The position numbers and the translations under genes are program-made. Positions 11,339 through 22,619 of a stretch of DNA of 64,000 nt are shown piece by piece (within the stretch, counting starts at the first letter, position 1; every line of letters begins with the position of its first letter). The notes under the pieces are model-generated. The model searched no databases, was not told the origin of the DNA, and was given only the letters and a program-made list of their open reading frames with translations. The DNA comes from Aphrocallistes beatrix (Eukaryota; Porifera; Hexactinellida; Sceptrulophora; Aphrocallistidae), in the NCBI GenBank assembly GCA_963281255.1, contig OY725488.1, positions 3,557,925 to 3,621,924 of the forward strand, written 5' to 3'.

Positions 11339-11489
11339 TCCTTTTTATCTATTTCATATTTTTTCATTTTCATAGCAGTAGTGTTTGCATTTCTTACGAC
11401 ACATTAGCCTAAAAAATCATACGCCTAATTATGATCCATGGGATGAAATACACGCCTCTAGGCGCGCCCAGTACGCCTAGATGAAAGCC

Positions 11490-11840
11490 TGGTTGCAATG
11501 GTAAAGTATTTTGATCAGTTTGAGCCATATCCTGCAAACTGTAAGAACTAGGTCTTCAAATTTGATTGTATTTGATAGGCAATTGGCTACTTCCTGTTAG
11601 GTAATAATACAATTTAAACATCTAAATTCACAGACTATAGAGTTATGCGACTAATTAGTGTTTTGGTCACTTTCTTTAAATCAACACATAACCCAAAACT
11701 CGCTGAATTTAGAAAAAGTTGTATTGTATTATCACCTAATAGGAAGTAGTCCATTGCCTATCAAACACGATCAAATTTGAAGATCTAGTTACTACAGTTT
11801 GCACTAAATGCCCCAAACTGACCAAAATGCTTAAGTAAGT
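11490..11840. repeat. Foldback element, palindromic family F
   Basis: The left arm has aagtattttgatcagtttga and cttcaaatttgattgtattt, then ggctacttcctgttaggtaa. The right arm is the inverse, with taggaagtagtccattgcct, gatcaaatttgaagatct and aaactgaccaaaatgctt. The centre is AT-rich and non-coding. Confidence 0.6.
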
Positions 11841-12334
11841 TTTTCAAATCAACTCGTACTAATCTTGGTTCTACACAAAAATCACACCTTAATTACCATT
11901 TAGAAATAGGGTCATGTAGTCGTAGAAATAGGGTCATGTAGTCGTAGAAAATCATTGCTCTGAAATCTCTTCTTTCAATCTTCATAGCAACCAATTAAAT
12001 TTGCTAAGACTCTTCGATAATGAAATTGCACAAAATTATCAAAAATGTAGTTGGAGCTTTGAAATTTGAAATGTGGTTACGGAATAAGTAGCCTTAAATA
12101 GTGGAAGAGTATAGAAATCATATTCAGAAAATAAGTATGCTAGTCCAGAAACTTTCGTCGTGACCTTCGTATGGTGCAATTTATCAAATATGATTCATAA
12201 ATTATATTACACCATATCTCGAAAAAAAAAAATTTAATGGATTCTGAAAAAGGAAGAAAAAAAGGAATTTAATGGATTCTGGATATTTTTCAACAAAAAA
12301 TGACGAATGTCAAACTGAAGGAATAAGCACCAAC

Positions 12335-12445
12335 CATAGCCTACAAATAATGCCTCACAGTTGACTGAAAATTATGGACTAGGGGTGAAGTAGTAAGGTC
12401 ATTCTAAGGACAATTTTAGCGATTTTCTAAGCTGTTTTAAGAGGC
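12335..12445 (+). mobile_element. End fragment of the P-like MITE family
   Basis: It starts CATAGCCTACAAATAATGCC and then carries aaggtcattctaaggac and tagcgattttctaagctgtt. These match, in opposite orientation, the complete MITE at 46328-46783. The far end is not found here. Confidence 0.5.
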
Positions 12446-13215
12446 TTAACTGGTTTAGAATCTCATCAACTTTTACTAAAAACTTTCGGAGTTGTTGCTC
12501 CCTCAAGATCGACAGTATTCAGTTGGTTTGCTGAATTTAGACGTGGTAGGGACTCACTTCTTGACGAGGCGCGTCCTGGACGGCCTTCAACGGCGGTCAA
12601 CGAAAAGTCGGTTGAAGAAGTGAGGAAGTTAGTGAGTGCAGATCCACGATTAACCTACACCCAGATAGAGGAGGAACTTTGGGCTGTCATCGATTGCACT
12701 GAACAGGATTTTGCACGAGTGTTTGAGCTTGCGTAAGTTTGCAGCCAGGTGGGTCCCACATCAGCTAACTTTAGTTCAAAAGGAGGAACGGAAGGACTTT
12801 TGCGAATTTATGATCGAGAAATTCGATGAAGGGCGTTCAAAGCGTGTTTATGACATCTGTATAGGTGATGAATCATGGATATATCAATATGATCCTGAGA
12901 CTAAACGCCAATCTAGCATATGGGTGTTTCCTGGTGAAGCTGTTCCCATGAAATTCAAGCGGTCTCGGAGCTTTGGAAAGCAAATGGTGGCCAGTTTCTT
13001 CTCAAAGAAGGGCCACATAGCGAGTATTCCCCTTGAAGAACAAAGGACAGTGACTGCCAATTGGTATATCGATGTATGCATCCCCAGAGTGTTTCATGCT
13101 TGGCAGAGTGCACGGCCAAAGACAGGATTGGGAGGGCTTCTGTGGCACCATGACAACGCATCAGCACATACCGCTGGTAAGACGATCGATTTTTTGACGC
13201 AAAATGGGGTCACTT
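12445..13215 (+). pseudogene. mariner transposase relic
   Basis: The first frame gives the helix-turn-helix region (VVAPSRSTVFSWFAEFRRGR, then a GRPST motif and DPRLTYTQIEEEL). After a frameshift near 12690 the second frame gives the catalytic domain: RWVPHQLT, GDESWIYQYDPETKRQSS and LLWHHDNASAHTA, with the first and second catalytic Asp in GDESW and HHDNA. The expected third-Asp region (PPYSPDL..DF) is missing because sequence identity stops at about 13215, 20 bp before a Helitron-like copy. Terminal repeats were not identified. It is a dead copy. Confidence 0.8.
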
Positions 13216-13234
13216 CTAAGTGTTTTTATTATAA

Positions 13235-13741
13235 CAAGCGCGCTTCGCTTGCTTGCGCTGCGCGGCGGGCAGACACTTTGTGTCCGCCGGAGGCTCCCTT
13301 CATTCGCCTGAAGGTGACATTGGTTAATTATTAGGGAGAAATCATCTCTAAATATGTGCATCTTAGTATTAAAATCAGTTTCACTCGAAAAATCACCAAA
13401 TTTGTCAATTTTTAAAATTTTGATGAGTAATGATGACGTCATAACATAGTGATCAGTCTTCATTTTTTGGTGACAGTTACATCATATGTGAGACGTGTTA
13501 GGATACAGATTCTATTAAAATTTCAGCCCTCTATCTCCTATAATGGCTGAGTTATGGTCGAATAACTGTATTGCTTAACTTTTAAAAATGTGACAATGGC
13601 GTCATAATTCCATGATGAGTCGACATTTTCGTCTGGGCTCAGAACTTACTGGAGCCATAGCCAAAAAACTCACACATGCCAAAAATCAGCTTTCTTCGCC
13701 CGGCAGATTCTTCAATCAATTCGTTACAGATATATATATAT
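13235..13741 (-). mobile_element. Helitron-like family A copy
   Basis: Its 3' terminus (read on -) is the CAAGCG/CGCTTG hairpin ending CTTG then T at 13234. It includes TGACGTCA and the gattgaagaat segment. It ends in the TA array, directly joined to the next copy in the same orientation and without its own 5' end. Confidence 0.7.
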
Positions 13742-13742
13742 A

Positions 13743-14356
13743 CAAGCGCGCCTCGCTTGCTTGCGATGCGCGGCTGGCGGACACTTCGTGTTCGCCGGTG
13801 GCTCCCTTCGGTCGCCTGGAGGTGACATTGGTTAATTATAAGGGAGATATCATCTCTAAATATGTCCATCTCAGTTTTAAAATCGATATCACTCGAAAAA
13901 TCACCAAATTTGTCAATTTTTAAAATTTTGATGAGTAATGATGACGTCATAACAAAGTGATGAGTCATCATTTTTTGATGATAGTTGCATCATATGTGAG
14001 GCGTGTTAGTATACAGATTCTATTAAAATTTCAGCCTTCTATCTCCTATAATGGCTGAGTTATGCTCGAATAACTGTGTTGCTTAACTTATAAAAATGTG
14101 ACAATGACGTCATAATTCCATGATGAGTCGACATTTTCGTCTGAGCTCAGAACTTACTGGACCCATAGCCAAAATACTCCCACATGCCAAAAATCAGCCT
14201 TCTGCGCCCTGCAGTTTCTTCAATCAATTCGTTACAGAGATATATATATATACACACATACACACATACACATATATAGATTATTCGAGTTTTAATAGTA
14301 AAGACATACACACACAAACAAACAAACAAACAATAATCGAGTTTTAATAGTAAGGA
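13743..14356 (-). mobile_element. Helitron-like family A copy, second unit of tandem
   Basis: A near-complete copy: the CTTG 3' end is at 13743, hairpins lie at 13770-13815, and TGACGTCA occurs at 13942-13949 and 14105-14112. The palindrome TGATGAGTCATCA is at 13958-13970. The TA/CA array and an AAAC array follow, and the 5' end is TCCTTACTATTAAAACTCG at 14356 downward. A second internal copy of the cgagttttaatagtaa segment at about 14286 suggests a nested or duplicated 5' end. Confidence 0.7.
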
Positions 14357-14530
14357 TATTTTTCGCATAGAACTGAGATGTGAATTGGTTAATATAAAAA
14401 TTTGGAATTTTTTCGTGGAATGTTGCTACATTCCAGTGTTGCTATGGAAACGTGTTTTGGTCAGTTGGGATCATATCTTGAAAACCGCAAAAGCTAGACA
14501 TTCAAATGTAATTCCACTTGATAGCTACTA

Positions 14531-15860
14531 GGGCATTCAAAAAGTCTTGCGGGTCATACCATAAAATAATAAATAAATGTCATATAATATGTTTCAATGT
14601 ATTATTTATTCGAAATACCCCCCTCCTACTTCTACACAGCGTTTCAATCATTCCACCCACTTTATGAATGCATTTCTGTACTCTTCTTCGGGGATGGATT
14701 TGAAGAAGTGGTACAGGGCCGACCCGACGGTTTGTTTCGACTCAAATTCCCTGCCTTGAAGGTATATTTTGAGCTTGGGGAATAGCCAAAAATCACAGGG
14801 AGCTAGGTCTGGTGAGTAGGGTGGATGGGGAAGTAAATCTAACCCCTCTGATTCCAAGAAATTTTTAGTGAACTTGGCTGTATGGGAGCTAGCATTATCT
14901 ATCAATAATTTTATTCCCCTCATTTTAGCCTTGGGACGGAGCTCTTCCACGTTTTTTATTAGGTTTGGAAGTACTTTCTCTGTAAAAAACGTTGGGTTTA
15001 CTCTTTTACCACTTTCAGAAGGTATTTGCAAGACTATTCCACTACTATTGAAGAAGATCGTGTACATGACCTTCGGTTTTCTGAAGTCGGGCCTAGGAAT
15101 TTGGGCCGGTCTTTCGTCCCCTCTCACTCATGATCGCATTTTATACTTGCTGTAAGGGGTTGAATAATAGACCCAAGTCTCATCCCCTGTTATAACTTCA
15201 GCTAGGCGTCTAGGATCACAACCGTCAAATGTTTCCAGGAGTTTCTTGGCAGTCTTTACACTTGCGAGCTTTCGTTGATCGCCGAGGTTATGTGGGACCC
15301 ACTTACCGGAAATGGATCGGAAACCAAGCTGAGTAGTCAGAATGGAATGAATGGCCCCCCGATGAAATCTCCATACTCTGCTCTAACTGCTCGATTGTTA
15401 TACACTTATCTTCCCTGACTTTGCTCTCGATTAGAGCGACATTCTCTGGGGTGCTGACGGACACCGGTCTCCCAGATCGAGGTAGATCTGACACGTCTGT
15501 ATTTCCAGACTGAAATCGTGCAGCCCATCGCTCTACCGTTGATCTGGAAGGGCAATCCATGCACAATACCTCCTGCAACTCATTGTAGATGAGTACCGGC
15601 TGGATGCGGAGTTTTGTGCGAAACTCAATGTAAGCTCTCCATTTCAGATTAAAATTGTCATTCTTGGAAGCCATAATTTTACCAGTATGTTGAAATGATG
15701 TGTGAATAAATTGATCAGAAATTTGTAATTTTTATTCAATCAAGCTAAGATTTTCAGTAAATCAAGCTAAGATATAAGGTTGTCTTATAGATAAAAAATG
15801 ATTTGTTTACTATTATAGTTTGCGAAATATACCATGACCCGCAAGACTTATTGAACGCCC
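14531..15860 (-). mobile_element. mariner element with both terminal repeats
   Basis: The ends GGGCATTCAAAAAGTCTTGC and, reversed, GGGCGTTCAATAAGTCTTGC continue into GGGTCAT on both sides, an inverted repeat of about 28 bp. TA flanks both ends (14529-14530 and 15861-15862), the expected mariner target duplication. Length is 1330 bp. Confidence 0.9.
14588..15674 (-). pseudogene. mariner (DD34D) transposase, disrupted
   Basis: It starts MASKNDNFNLKWRAYIEFRT, has the helix-turn-helix DCPSRSTVERWAARF and GRPVS, then the catalytic core GDETWVYY, LLIDNASSHTA and PPYSPDLAPCDFWLFPKLK. The second and third Asp are separated by 34 residues, which defines a DD34D mariner. It ends near CVEVGGGYFE. It is inactive: there is a frameshift at a G run near 15355-15360, a further break near 15300, and in-frame stops just before MRGDE (about 15128) and after KWVE (14648). 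The conserved parts are well preserved, so the insertion is not ancient. Confidence 0.85.
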
Positions 15861-16229
15861 TAGTAATATACTATTTCCTATTAAGTGATAGTATATTCTA
15901 TTTGTCTAAATTCAATGGTTTACGAGTTATTAGACAATTTATCATATTGGTCACATTTGGTAATTTGTCGAATATCTCGTAAACCATTGAATTTAGACAA
16001 GTAGATTATATTATCACTTAATAGGAAATAGTATATTGGCTATCAAATGGAATTACATTTGAATGTCTAGCTTTTGCGGTTTTCAGGATATGATCCCAAC
16101 TGACCAAAACACGTTTCCATAGAACACTGGAATGTAGCAACAATCCATGAAAAAATTCCAAATTTTTCGTATTAACCCATTCACATCTCAGTTCTATGCA
16201 AAAATATTATAATAAAAACACTTAGAAGT

Positions 16230-16495
16230 GCCCCTAAACGGCCTCTGAAAATCACCAAATTTGTCACAAATATAACCTATTGCGCAACCATATGATGACT
16301 AATCTAAATTTTAACAACAGATATGGGTACTTTGACACCATATTTATATATGCTGGTAATACATTCCTAAGCTCTATTGTGCCTTTGTTAATGATTTAAG
16401 GCAGCACATGTATTAGCTCAATCATCTTCTACCGCATCCTTATTCCCAAATCCACAAGTTACTGTGAGGACTTATATACAGTAGGCTATGTCAAA
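16230..16495. mobile_element. Fragment of the P-like MITE family
   Basis: It shares ccatatgatgactaatct, the gtactttgacaccatattta segment and the end CAGTAGGCTATG with the right half of the MITE at 46328-46783. The left end is missing. Confidence 0.5.
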
Positions 16496-16499
16496 ACTT

Positions 16500-17306
16500 T
16501 TTAAGGATGATTCAGAGCTGGAATCTTCCAGTACTTGATAAACGATCACATTTAGGGCATAGAATTCCTTAATATCTCGTACCTTATTCAATTCCTCGTG
16601 GAGTTTGAAGAGGTATACTCCACGGTTTTAGTGATATGTAAACACTAACTAATAATATTTGGAATAATTAACTACACTACTTCTTATGCAGTTATTTTAT
16701 TTCCACTGATGATTATCTGCTCTAAATTTTAAGTATTATTGATTAAATTATTTCCAAATGCAATACATACCAACTGTATCAGTATAACCGCATTATTTGA
16801 AACCAGAGATGCCAACTCTCATGGAATCACGAAGTTTACAAAGATCTTACGGTAATACTATGAACTCACATACAATTATCCAATCTTAAAAATTTTCTTG
16901 TTTCAGCACAAAATTAACCTCTCATATAAATCGCTAAAGGGGTGGGCGGCAATTTATTAGCAATTATCTGATTATTCAATGAAGCCATGAAGCAGCCAAC
17001 AATTTTCCAATTAATAATTGCCTTATAAAATAGGTTATTTACAATCGTTTGATTTCAAAGGACCAGTTCAAGTTGATGTCAATCAAGTGTAAGCACGTTT
17101 GTCCTGCTTTTACTGTATTTCAAAAACTAATTCACCTTAATTATAAGATTGATTTTCCTCTACTCTAAAATTATCATCGAATCATTACCTCGATGCGAAA
17201 ACGCTAGATATTATTTTTTATTATACAATTCAACTTTTTTAAATCGAAATAGCATTAGTGTAAATCATTTGATTCGAAAAATAACTAATCATCCATTCTG
17301 TTATGT
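16500..17306. other. AT-rich, no gene seen
   Basis: No reading frame or repeat that I can assign. It lies inside the GTF2F1 intron. Confidence 0.4.
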
Positions 17307-17314
17307 CATTAAAT

Positions 17315-18327
17315 CAGGGCTGTATCAACTCATTTTGAGTTGGTAAAAAACTCATTTTCTAGGCACCAACTCATTCATTTATATTGTACCAACTCATTCA
17401 ACTCCTTCATTTGGATGTAACCAACTCATTCAACTCATTCAATTCATCCAGCTTTATGTAATCAACTCATTCAATTCATTCAACTTATTCAATTCATTCA
17501 ATTCATTCATTTACAAACAATCTTCCTTGCTAAGACAATGCATATCTTATATATTAAAATGCTAGGATTTTTTTGTTTGTTTGTTTGTTTGTTTGTCCGA
17601 ATTGATTGAAGAATTGGCAAGTCGTAGAGATACGAAAATTGGCATGTAGGTTTCAAATGATGAATCTACGATTAAGTTCTAAGATCTAAGCGAAATTTTC
17701 ACACCTCTGCAAAAAAAATGGAAAACAATTTTTCACACCTTTTCTATACAATACTATGTACGGCTTCACTCTCACAATAGAAATCATTATACGACAATAT
17801 TGTAGGCTGTAATTGTAATTAATACTTCAAACAATAACTTATATGAATGTCTCAATTATATATTATAGTGTATGGCAGTTAAAAATGTTATTTGTATATT
17901 TTCACACCTTTATATAGTACATATTTTCACACGATTTGACGAATTTTGAAAATGATGCTAGAAACTAGCTTCTAACGGTTGACAAGGGGTTTTTAGGGGT
18001 GTAGATTTCGAATATCATATTTTCGGATCCATATGAAAAATTATCCGTTGACCTTTGTTTACAATATATATAAAGGAAAAACATTCCAAAAATAGTTTAG
18101 ATTGAGTAACTCCAGGCGCCCGCAGGGCGACTCTGCGGAAGCGCGCTTGTGGTTGATTAATAACGTAAGATGAGTTGGTTGGAACCAACTCATTTTGAAT
18201 GAGTTGGTTCCAACCAACTCATTTCAGTGAGCTTTCAACTCATTCATTTGACCACTACCAACTCATTCAACTCATTCAGAAAAATGAGTTGATTTTTACC
18301 AACTCAAAATGAGTTGATACAGCCCTG
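17315..18327. mobile_element. hAT-like element with minisatellite arms
   Basis: The ends CAGGGCTGTATCAACTCATT are exact inverted copies, flanked by a perfect 8-bp target duplication, CATTAAAT (17307-17314 and 18328-18335), as expected for hAT. Both arms are built of diverged units around CCAACTCATTCA, some inverted. There is no transposase. The middle is occupied by a Helitron-like family B copy. Confidence 0.85.
17545..18149 (+). mobile_element. Helitron-like family B copy
   Basis: It starts TCTTATATATTAAAATGC after A (17544), then has a GTTT array and gtccgaattgattgaag. It ends ggaagcgcgCTTG before T (18150). Near the end, CAGGCGCCCGCAGGGCGACT can form a GC-rich hairpin. It is non-coding and nested in the hAT-like element. 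Confidence 0.65.
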
Positions 18328-18329
18328 CA

Positions 18330-18647
18330 TTAAATGGATGAAATTGAAATACATTTGATTTTATTTGTTCCGAATAAATTATCAGAAAAAACATCAACAT
18401 TGAATATCTTGTTATCCTCTCCAATTTGATATTGTGAAGCCTTTATCCGAAAATTCTTGGCGTAACAGGTATTTTTCGACTCGTCAACGCACTTTGGATG
18501 CACATTGTGTGTTAGAAAGTCTGAGATTGCACAGTACTCGTCTGCGTTCATCTTGAGAATTACAATGCTGTTACGTTGATACAATGTTGTGAAAAATTCT
18601 GCTTTGTAAAATTCTGTTTGGGAATTTAGTACATAAAGAATCAGCAA
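18330..18647 (-). pseudogene. Unassigned coding-like fragment
   Basis: A 105-residue open frame contains MNADEYCAISDFLTHN and CYAKNFRIKASQYQIGEDN. The layout (acidic start, DFL, then a K-rich segment and a short strand-like end) faintly resembles the region before the zinc finger of retrovirus-type integrases in KRBA2/Ginger-like genes. No integrase motif follows. I do not assign a function. Confidence 0.25.
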
Positions 18648-18807
18648 TTTGTATTACAACTAAAATTCAATAATGCAGAATATGTTCCAGTAATACAAGT
18701 GAGTTAGATATCACACGGTAGTAGAATATCCCTGGTCCAGTAATATAGTGAATTAAAATCACAGGGTGAGTTATTTAAAACACACGAAACACAGCACCTC
18801 CATCTCA

Positions 18808-19302
18808 GAATCTTGAAGTTGTCATTATTCAGAATTTCCTATACTGGCGTTTGTCAGAATGGTTTATCGCGCGTTCTGACTATGTCAGAATCATTTTATC
18901 TGGATCTCACTTTGTTCACAATCAGTTTTATCGAGATCTTATTTTGTCAGAATCGATTTTATCTAGTTCTGCACTTGTCAGAATGAAATTTCTATAGTTC
19001 TAGTAGTTACCCCTCAAAGATCTCGTCATAAAATCAAAATCCCACTTTCACATTCAATTGGACACTGTTTCGAACTTAAAATGCTCCTTTTCATACCTCA
19101 TACCTTCTTATACATGTTACTCTCCAAAATGCAAAATGTTCACTCCAATCTCCCATTCATTATAGAAAAACTAAAATGCTACTCAACCACGCTCTCACAA
19201 AAATAGAGTAGAACTTCCATTCTAACAAAGTCAGAACTTGATAAAACCGATTCTGACAGACGCCTTAAAAGAAATTTGACTAATGACAACCTCAATATTC
19301 TG
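18808..19302. repeat. Inverted-repeat element with TCAGAAT/TTTTATC tandem units
   Basis: The left end (CAGAATCTTGAAGTTGTCAT) is mirrored by the right end (ATGACAACCTCAATATTCTG). The left arm repeats a unit containing TGTCAGAATC and TTTTATC about four times at 18860-18990. The right arm has the inverse near 19235. CTCCATC occurs just outside both ends and may be a duplication. It abuts a LINE fragment. Confidence 0.5.
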
Positions 19303-19311
19303 ACAAATGCA

Positions 19312-19471
19312 GTGTCCTCCATCAGGAGTACCACAACGAAGTATTCTTGGTTCACTACACTTCTTAATTTTTATTAATGATCTATTTATGCCCAACCACT
19401 TTGAATATTAACTTATACGCGGACGATATTTTAATTTATTTATCTAAAATAGATTTAGTAGTTTTATCCAG
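19312..19471 (+). pseudogene. LINE reverse transcriptase fragment
   Basis: The first frame reads PPSGVPQRSILGSLHFLIFI then NDLF, the classic SGVPQGS.LGPLLF..FINDL block of non-LTR reverse transcriptases, with Gly to Arg and Pro to Ser changes. After a one-base frameshift the second frame gives INLYADDILIYL, the catalytic YADD box. Nothing else of the polymerase is recognisable. Confidence 0.75.
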
Positions 19472-19579
19472 TAGCATGAATGTATCATACAGTGGATTAG
19501 CGAAGGTAGTGAAACTGACATTTCGACCTGATCGAGAAGTTAAATTTCAGATAAAAAGTAAATATCAATAAATCTAACC

Positions 19580-21300
19580 ACCCGAGTAATTTGGTAAATA
19601 GAGAGACGCAATAATCTTTTATATGACAAAAATCTTTGACCCGCTAATATTCGAGTAATACGAGTAAATGATTGCTGTATTTTTTTAACAGTTAGTATGA
19701 TTAATTATTTAATAATAGAATACTCATTCAATTCACTACATTTTTTTACATAATGTTTTTTTCATTATTAAAATTAATAAATTGCTCTTAATGTGACAGT
19801 TCAAAAGTAAGAAAATTTATTTACGTTAAATATTTTAGACAAATTCAATTAGAATTTAGTTTAAATTTCAACTTCCAAATATAGGCAAGATCCAAAACAA
19901 ATTTAAACATATTTTTGAGTAATCCATGCATCAAACTTGAAACTTAATCCTGCACCTTCGGAATAACTTTAAATTAAATCAAGTTCAGTATTGCTTCACC
20001 TTGTTAAATTTCAGGCAATATCAGATAATGTTCGCTTTAATATAAGCAATAGTGCACACACGATTTTTAAAGTGGGTTAGGGAACTTGAGTTTAAGAGAA
20101 GCATACCCCTTCCAGGATCCCCAATGTCTATACCCATGCGAAGTCTCCCGTGGAACAAATAATTACATAAAACCGCATCAAGTGAAAGTACGATTATTTG
20201 CCAACATAATTACAACCTGTTAAATAACTGTCTATATTTTATCAATTCAAATTAATATTAACTCCTCAAAAACTATATAATTTCTTAAATATTTAAAATT
20301 TTTCCACAAAATGACCGATTATGAGTGGTTTAATAATATTATTACTCTTAATAATATTTTAGAAATAGATGCTTTGAGGTTGGAGATAGTAATTCTAAAT
20401 GCTTTGTAGCAAATCTTTGTTTTGAAGCAAAATTATGTCACTAATTACCGATTGAAAAATTGTGATTGAGAGAATTTCAACATCAGCCTTTTTATTCTTA
20501 CCCAAAAAAATAATGTTACCATTACATGATGTTACACTTTAATTATAGTATGGGGTCATTTAATATTTGGAAATATTAGTTGGGATAATTTGAGATATCA
20601 TGAACTAATTAAACTTTGATGATATGTATCCACATGTACATGTATAAGCGCGATAAATTAATATAGGCGTAACTATATGATATTGAATCAATAAAGTATC
20701 TTGTAGCGACAATATTGTTTAATTATGAATTAGTGAGGCAAGTTTCTCCAATTAGTTGCTCCCACAATTCAGAAATATTAATTCGCAACTCTTAACACTG
20801 CGACATGTTATATCTGTCTCCTTAGCTTGGTGGTATTCGTGCCACCATAAGTAGAACATTGTTTATTGGAATCAGTTATTTGAAGGAATAATTTTGAAAT
20901 TTAATGTAGATAGTGTGCAGAGATGACATACTACATCCATATGTTGTCGCTATAAAATTAATAAATATAAATGAGATCTTTGGATAATTAGTTGGAGGCA
21001 AACATATATTTTGAAACACAATTTTTTTGCAAATAAACAAATATCTCTCATTCTACATATATACATATATGGTTTAAACCCGAATTTGATTTGCTATTTT
21101 GGTATTTCATTGTCCGGGAAGTCATTATTGTGGGAAATCTTAAAATGCGGGGTTTACTATCGATTCAGAAACTCCTAGTCAAATATGCGTACAAAGGAAT
21201 GCTTTTAAGTTTGTAGAAACAATTGGACGTGTGATAAAATCATACATTTACCCATATAGAATCTGGTCTTAGATTACATCCTGAAGAGCATTGTTAAACT
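19580..21300. other. AT-rich, no gene seen
   Basis: No coding sequence, element end or RNA gene that I can support. It lies inside the GTF2F1 intron. Confidence 0.4.
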
Positions 21301-21965
21301 TAGACCACCTATGGCCTACATAATACACGGCCTTGTATGCCACCGAGAAGGCTTGAAAAATAGAAATTTGTAAAAAAGTCATAATTTAATTAGACCAATA
21401 AATCAAAAGCCGTATACGATAGACCTTTGAAATGTATTATTACCATATACAAACATCATATCAGAGCATGCAATTCAGCTGTAAAAAGTTGAGTCATCAT
21501 GTGATTGCGCAATAGGCTCTTTTTAGAGCTAAAATGATGCTGTTCTGCTGATTTAAAACATCGTTATCTGCATTTCTGGTGAATGAATTTTTGATACTAT
21601 AACAACAATAGGAAGGCTTTAATCTAAAAAATAAGACAATTTTGACTGAAATGTTTAAGCCACAACTCCAAAAGCATAGATCGTAGCTACTAAAAATTAT
21701 ACCATTCAATCCGCAAGCTATTACTTCCTATATGATAATACGTAATACTGTTTACGTGTTTATCTTCAATATTCTCTGTTATCTAGGATTTTATCACATC
21801 TCATTACTTCTTTATTGATCGTGATAAAATCCTAGATAACTCAGAGAATATTGATAATAAATACTGGTGAACACTATTATTATCATATAGAGCTTGAGGA
21901 TTGAATGCATACTATATTTAAAAAGTAAGTAGCACTTTACATTTGCTTTTGTGGTTATTAAATCA

Positions 21966-22127
21966 CAAGCGCGCTTCACTTGCTTGCGCTGCGCGGCTGG
22001 CTGACACTTTGTGTCCGCCGGAAGCTCCCTTCGGTCGCCTGGGCTCACATTGATTAATCAATTCGTTACAGATATATATACTATATATATATATTTATAT
22101 AGATTAATCGAGTTTTAATAGTAAAGA
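21966..22127 (-). mobile_element. Helitron-like family A, internally deleted
   Basis: The 3' terminus with hairpins runs to attgattaat and joins directly to caattcgttacagat and a 5' end. About 400 bp of the usual interior is missing. Confidence 0.65.
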
Positions 22128-22137
22128 ATAGTAAAGA

Positions 22138-22619
22138 TAATATCTGTAACGAATTGATTGAAGAAATTCCAGGCACAGAAAGCAGATTATTGGCATGTGG
22201 GAGTATTTTGGCTATGCTTCGCTAATTTCTGACCTCAGACGAAAATGTCGACTCATCATGGAATATGACGTCTTTTTCACCTTTTTCTAATTTAGAAATT
22301 TCAGTTTTTCTCACCCATTTTAGATGATAAAAGGCTGAAATTTTAATAGAAAGTGTATATTAATATTTTTCACATGTGATACATCATCTATCATCAAAAT
22401 ATGATGACACATCACTCAGTTATGACGTCATCCTTACGCATCACAAAATTACAAATTTGATGATTTTTCGAGTGATATCGATTATAACTGTAAGACAGAC
22501 ATATTTAGAGATGTCATCTCCAATATAATTAATTAATGTGACCCCAGGCGCCGAAGGGCGCCTCCTGCGGAAACAAAGTGTCCTCCAGCCGCGCACCCCA
22601 AGAAAGCGAAGCGCGATTG
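22138..22619 (+). mobile_element. Helitron-like family A copy
   Basis: It begins in the TA/atctgtaacgaattgattg segment, runs through catcatggaatatgacgtc, and ends gaagcgcgATTG before T. It is back-to-back with the deleted copy on its left. Confidence 0.65.

Larger units (their letters stand above)
14351..16205. repeat. Foldback element, family F, split by a mariner
   Basis: The left arm (gcatagaactgagatgtgaa ... gatcatatcttgaaaaccgc, 14360-14525) is inverted at about 16040-16200. The inner part, 15865-16060, is itself palindromic around ttggtcacatttgg. The mariner at 14531-15860 sits within the left arm with TA on both sides. Confidence 0.7.

Noticed and set aside
14868-15155. + strand frame within the mariner
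   Set aside because: It is antisense to the DD34D transposase.
21767-21853. Hairpin read as a microRNA precursor
   Set aside because: The long palindrome is the centre of the P-like foldback element and recurs at 34120-34195.
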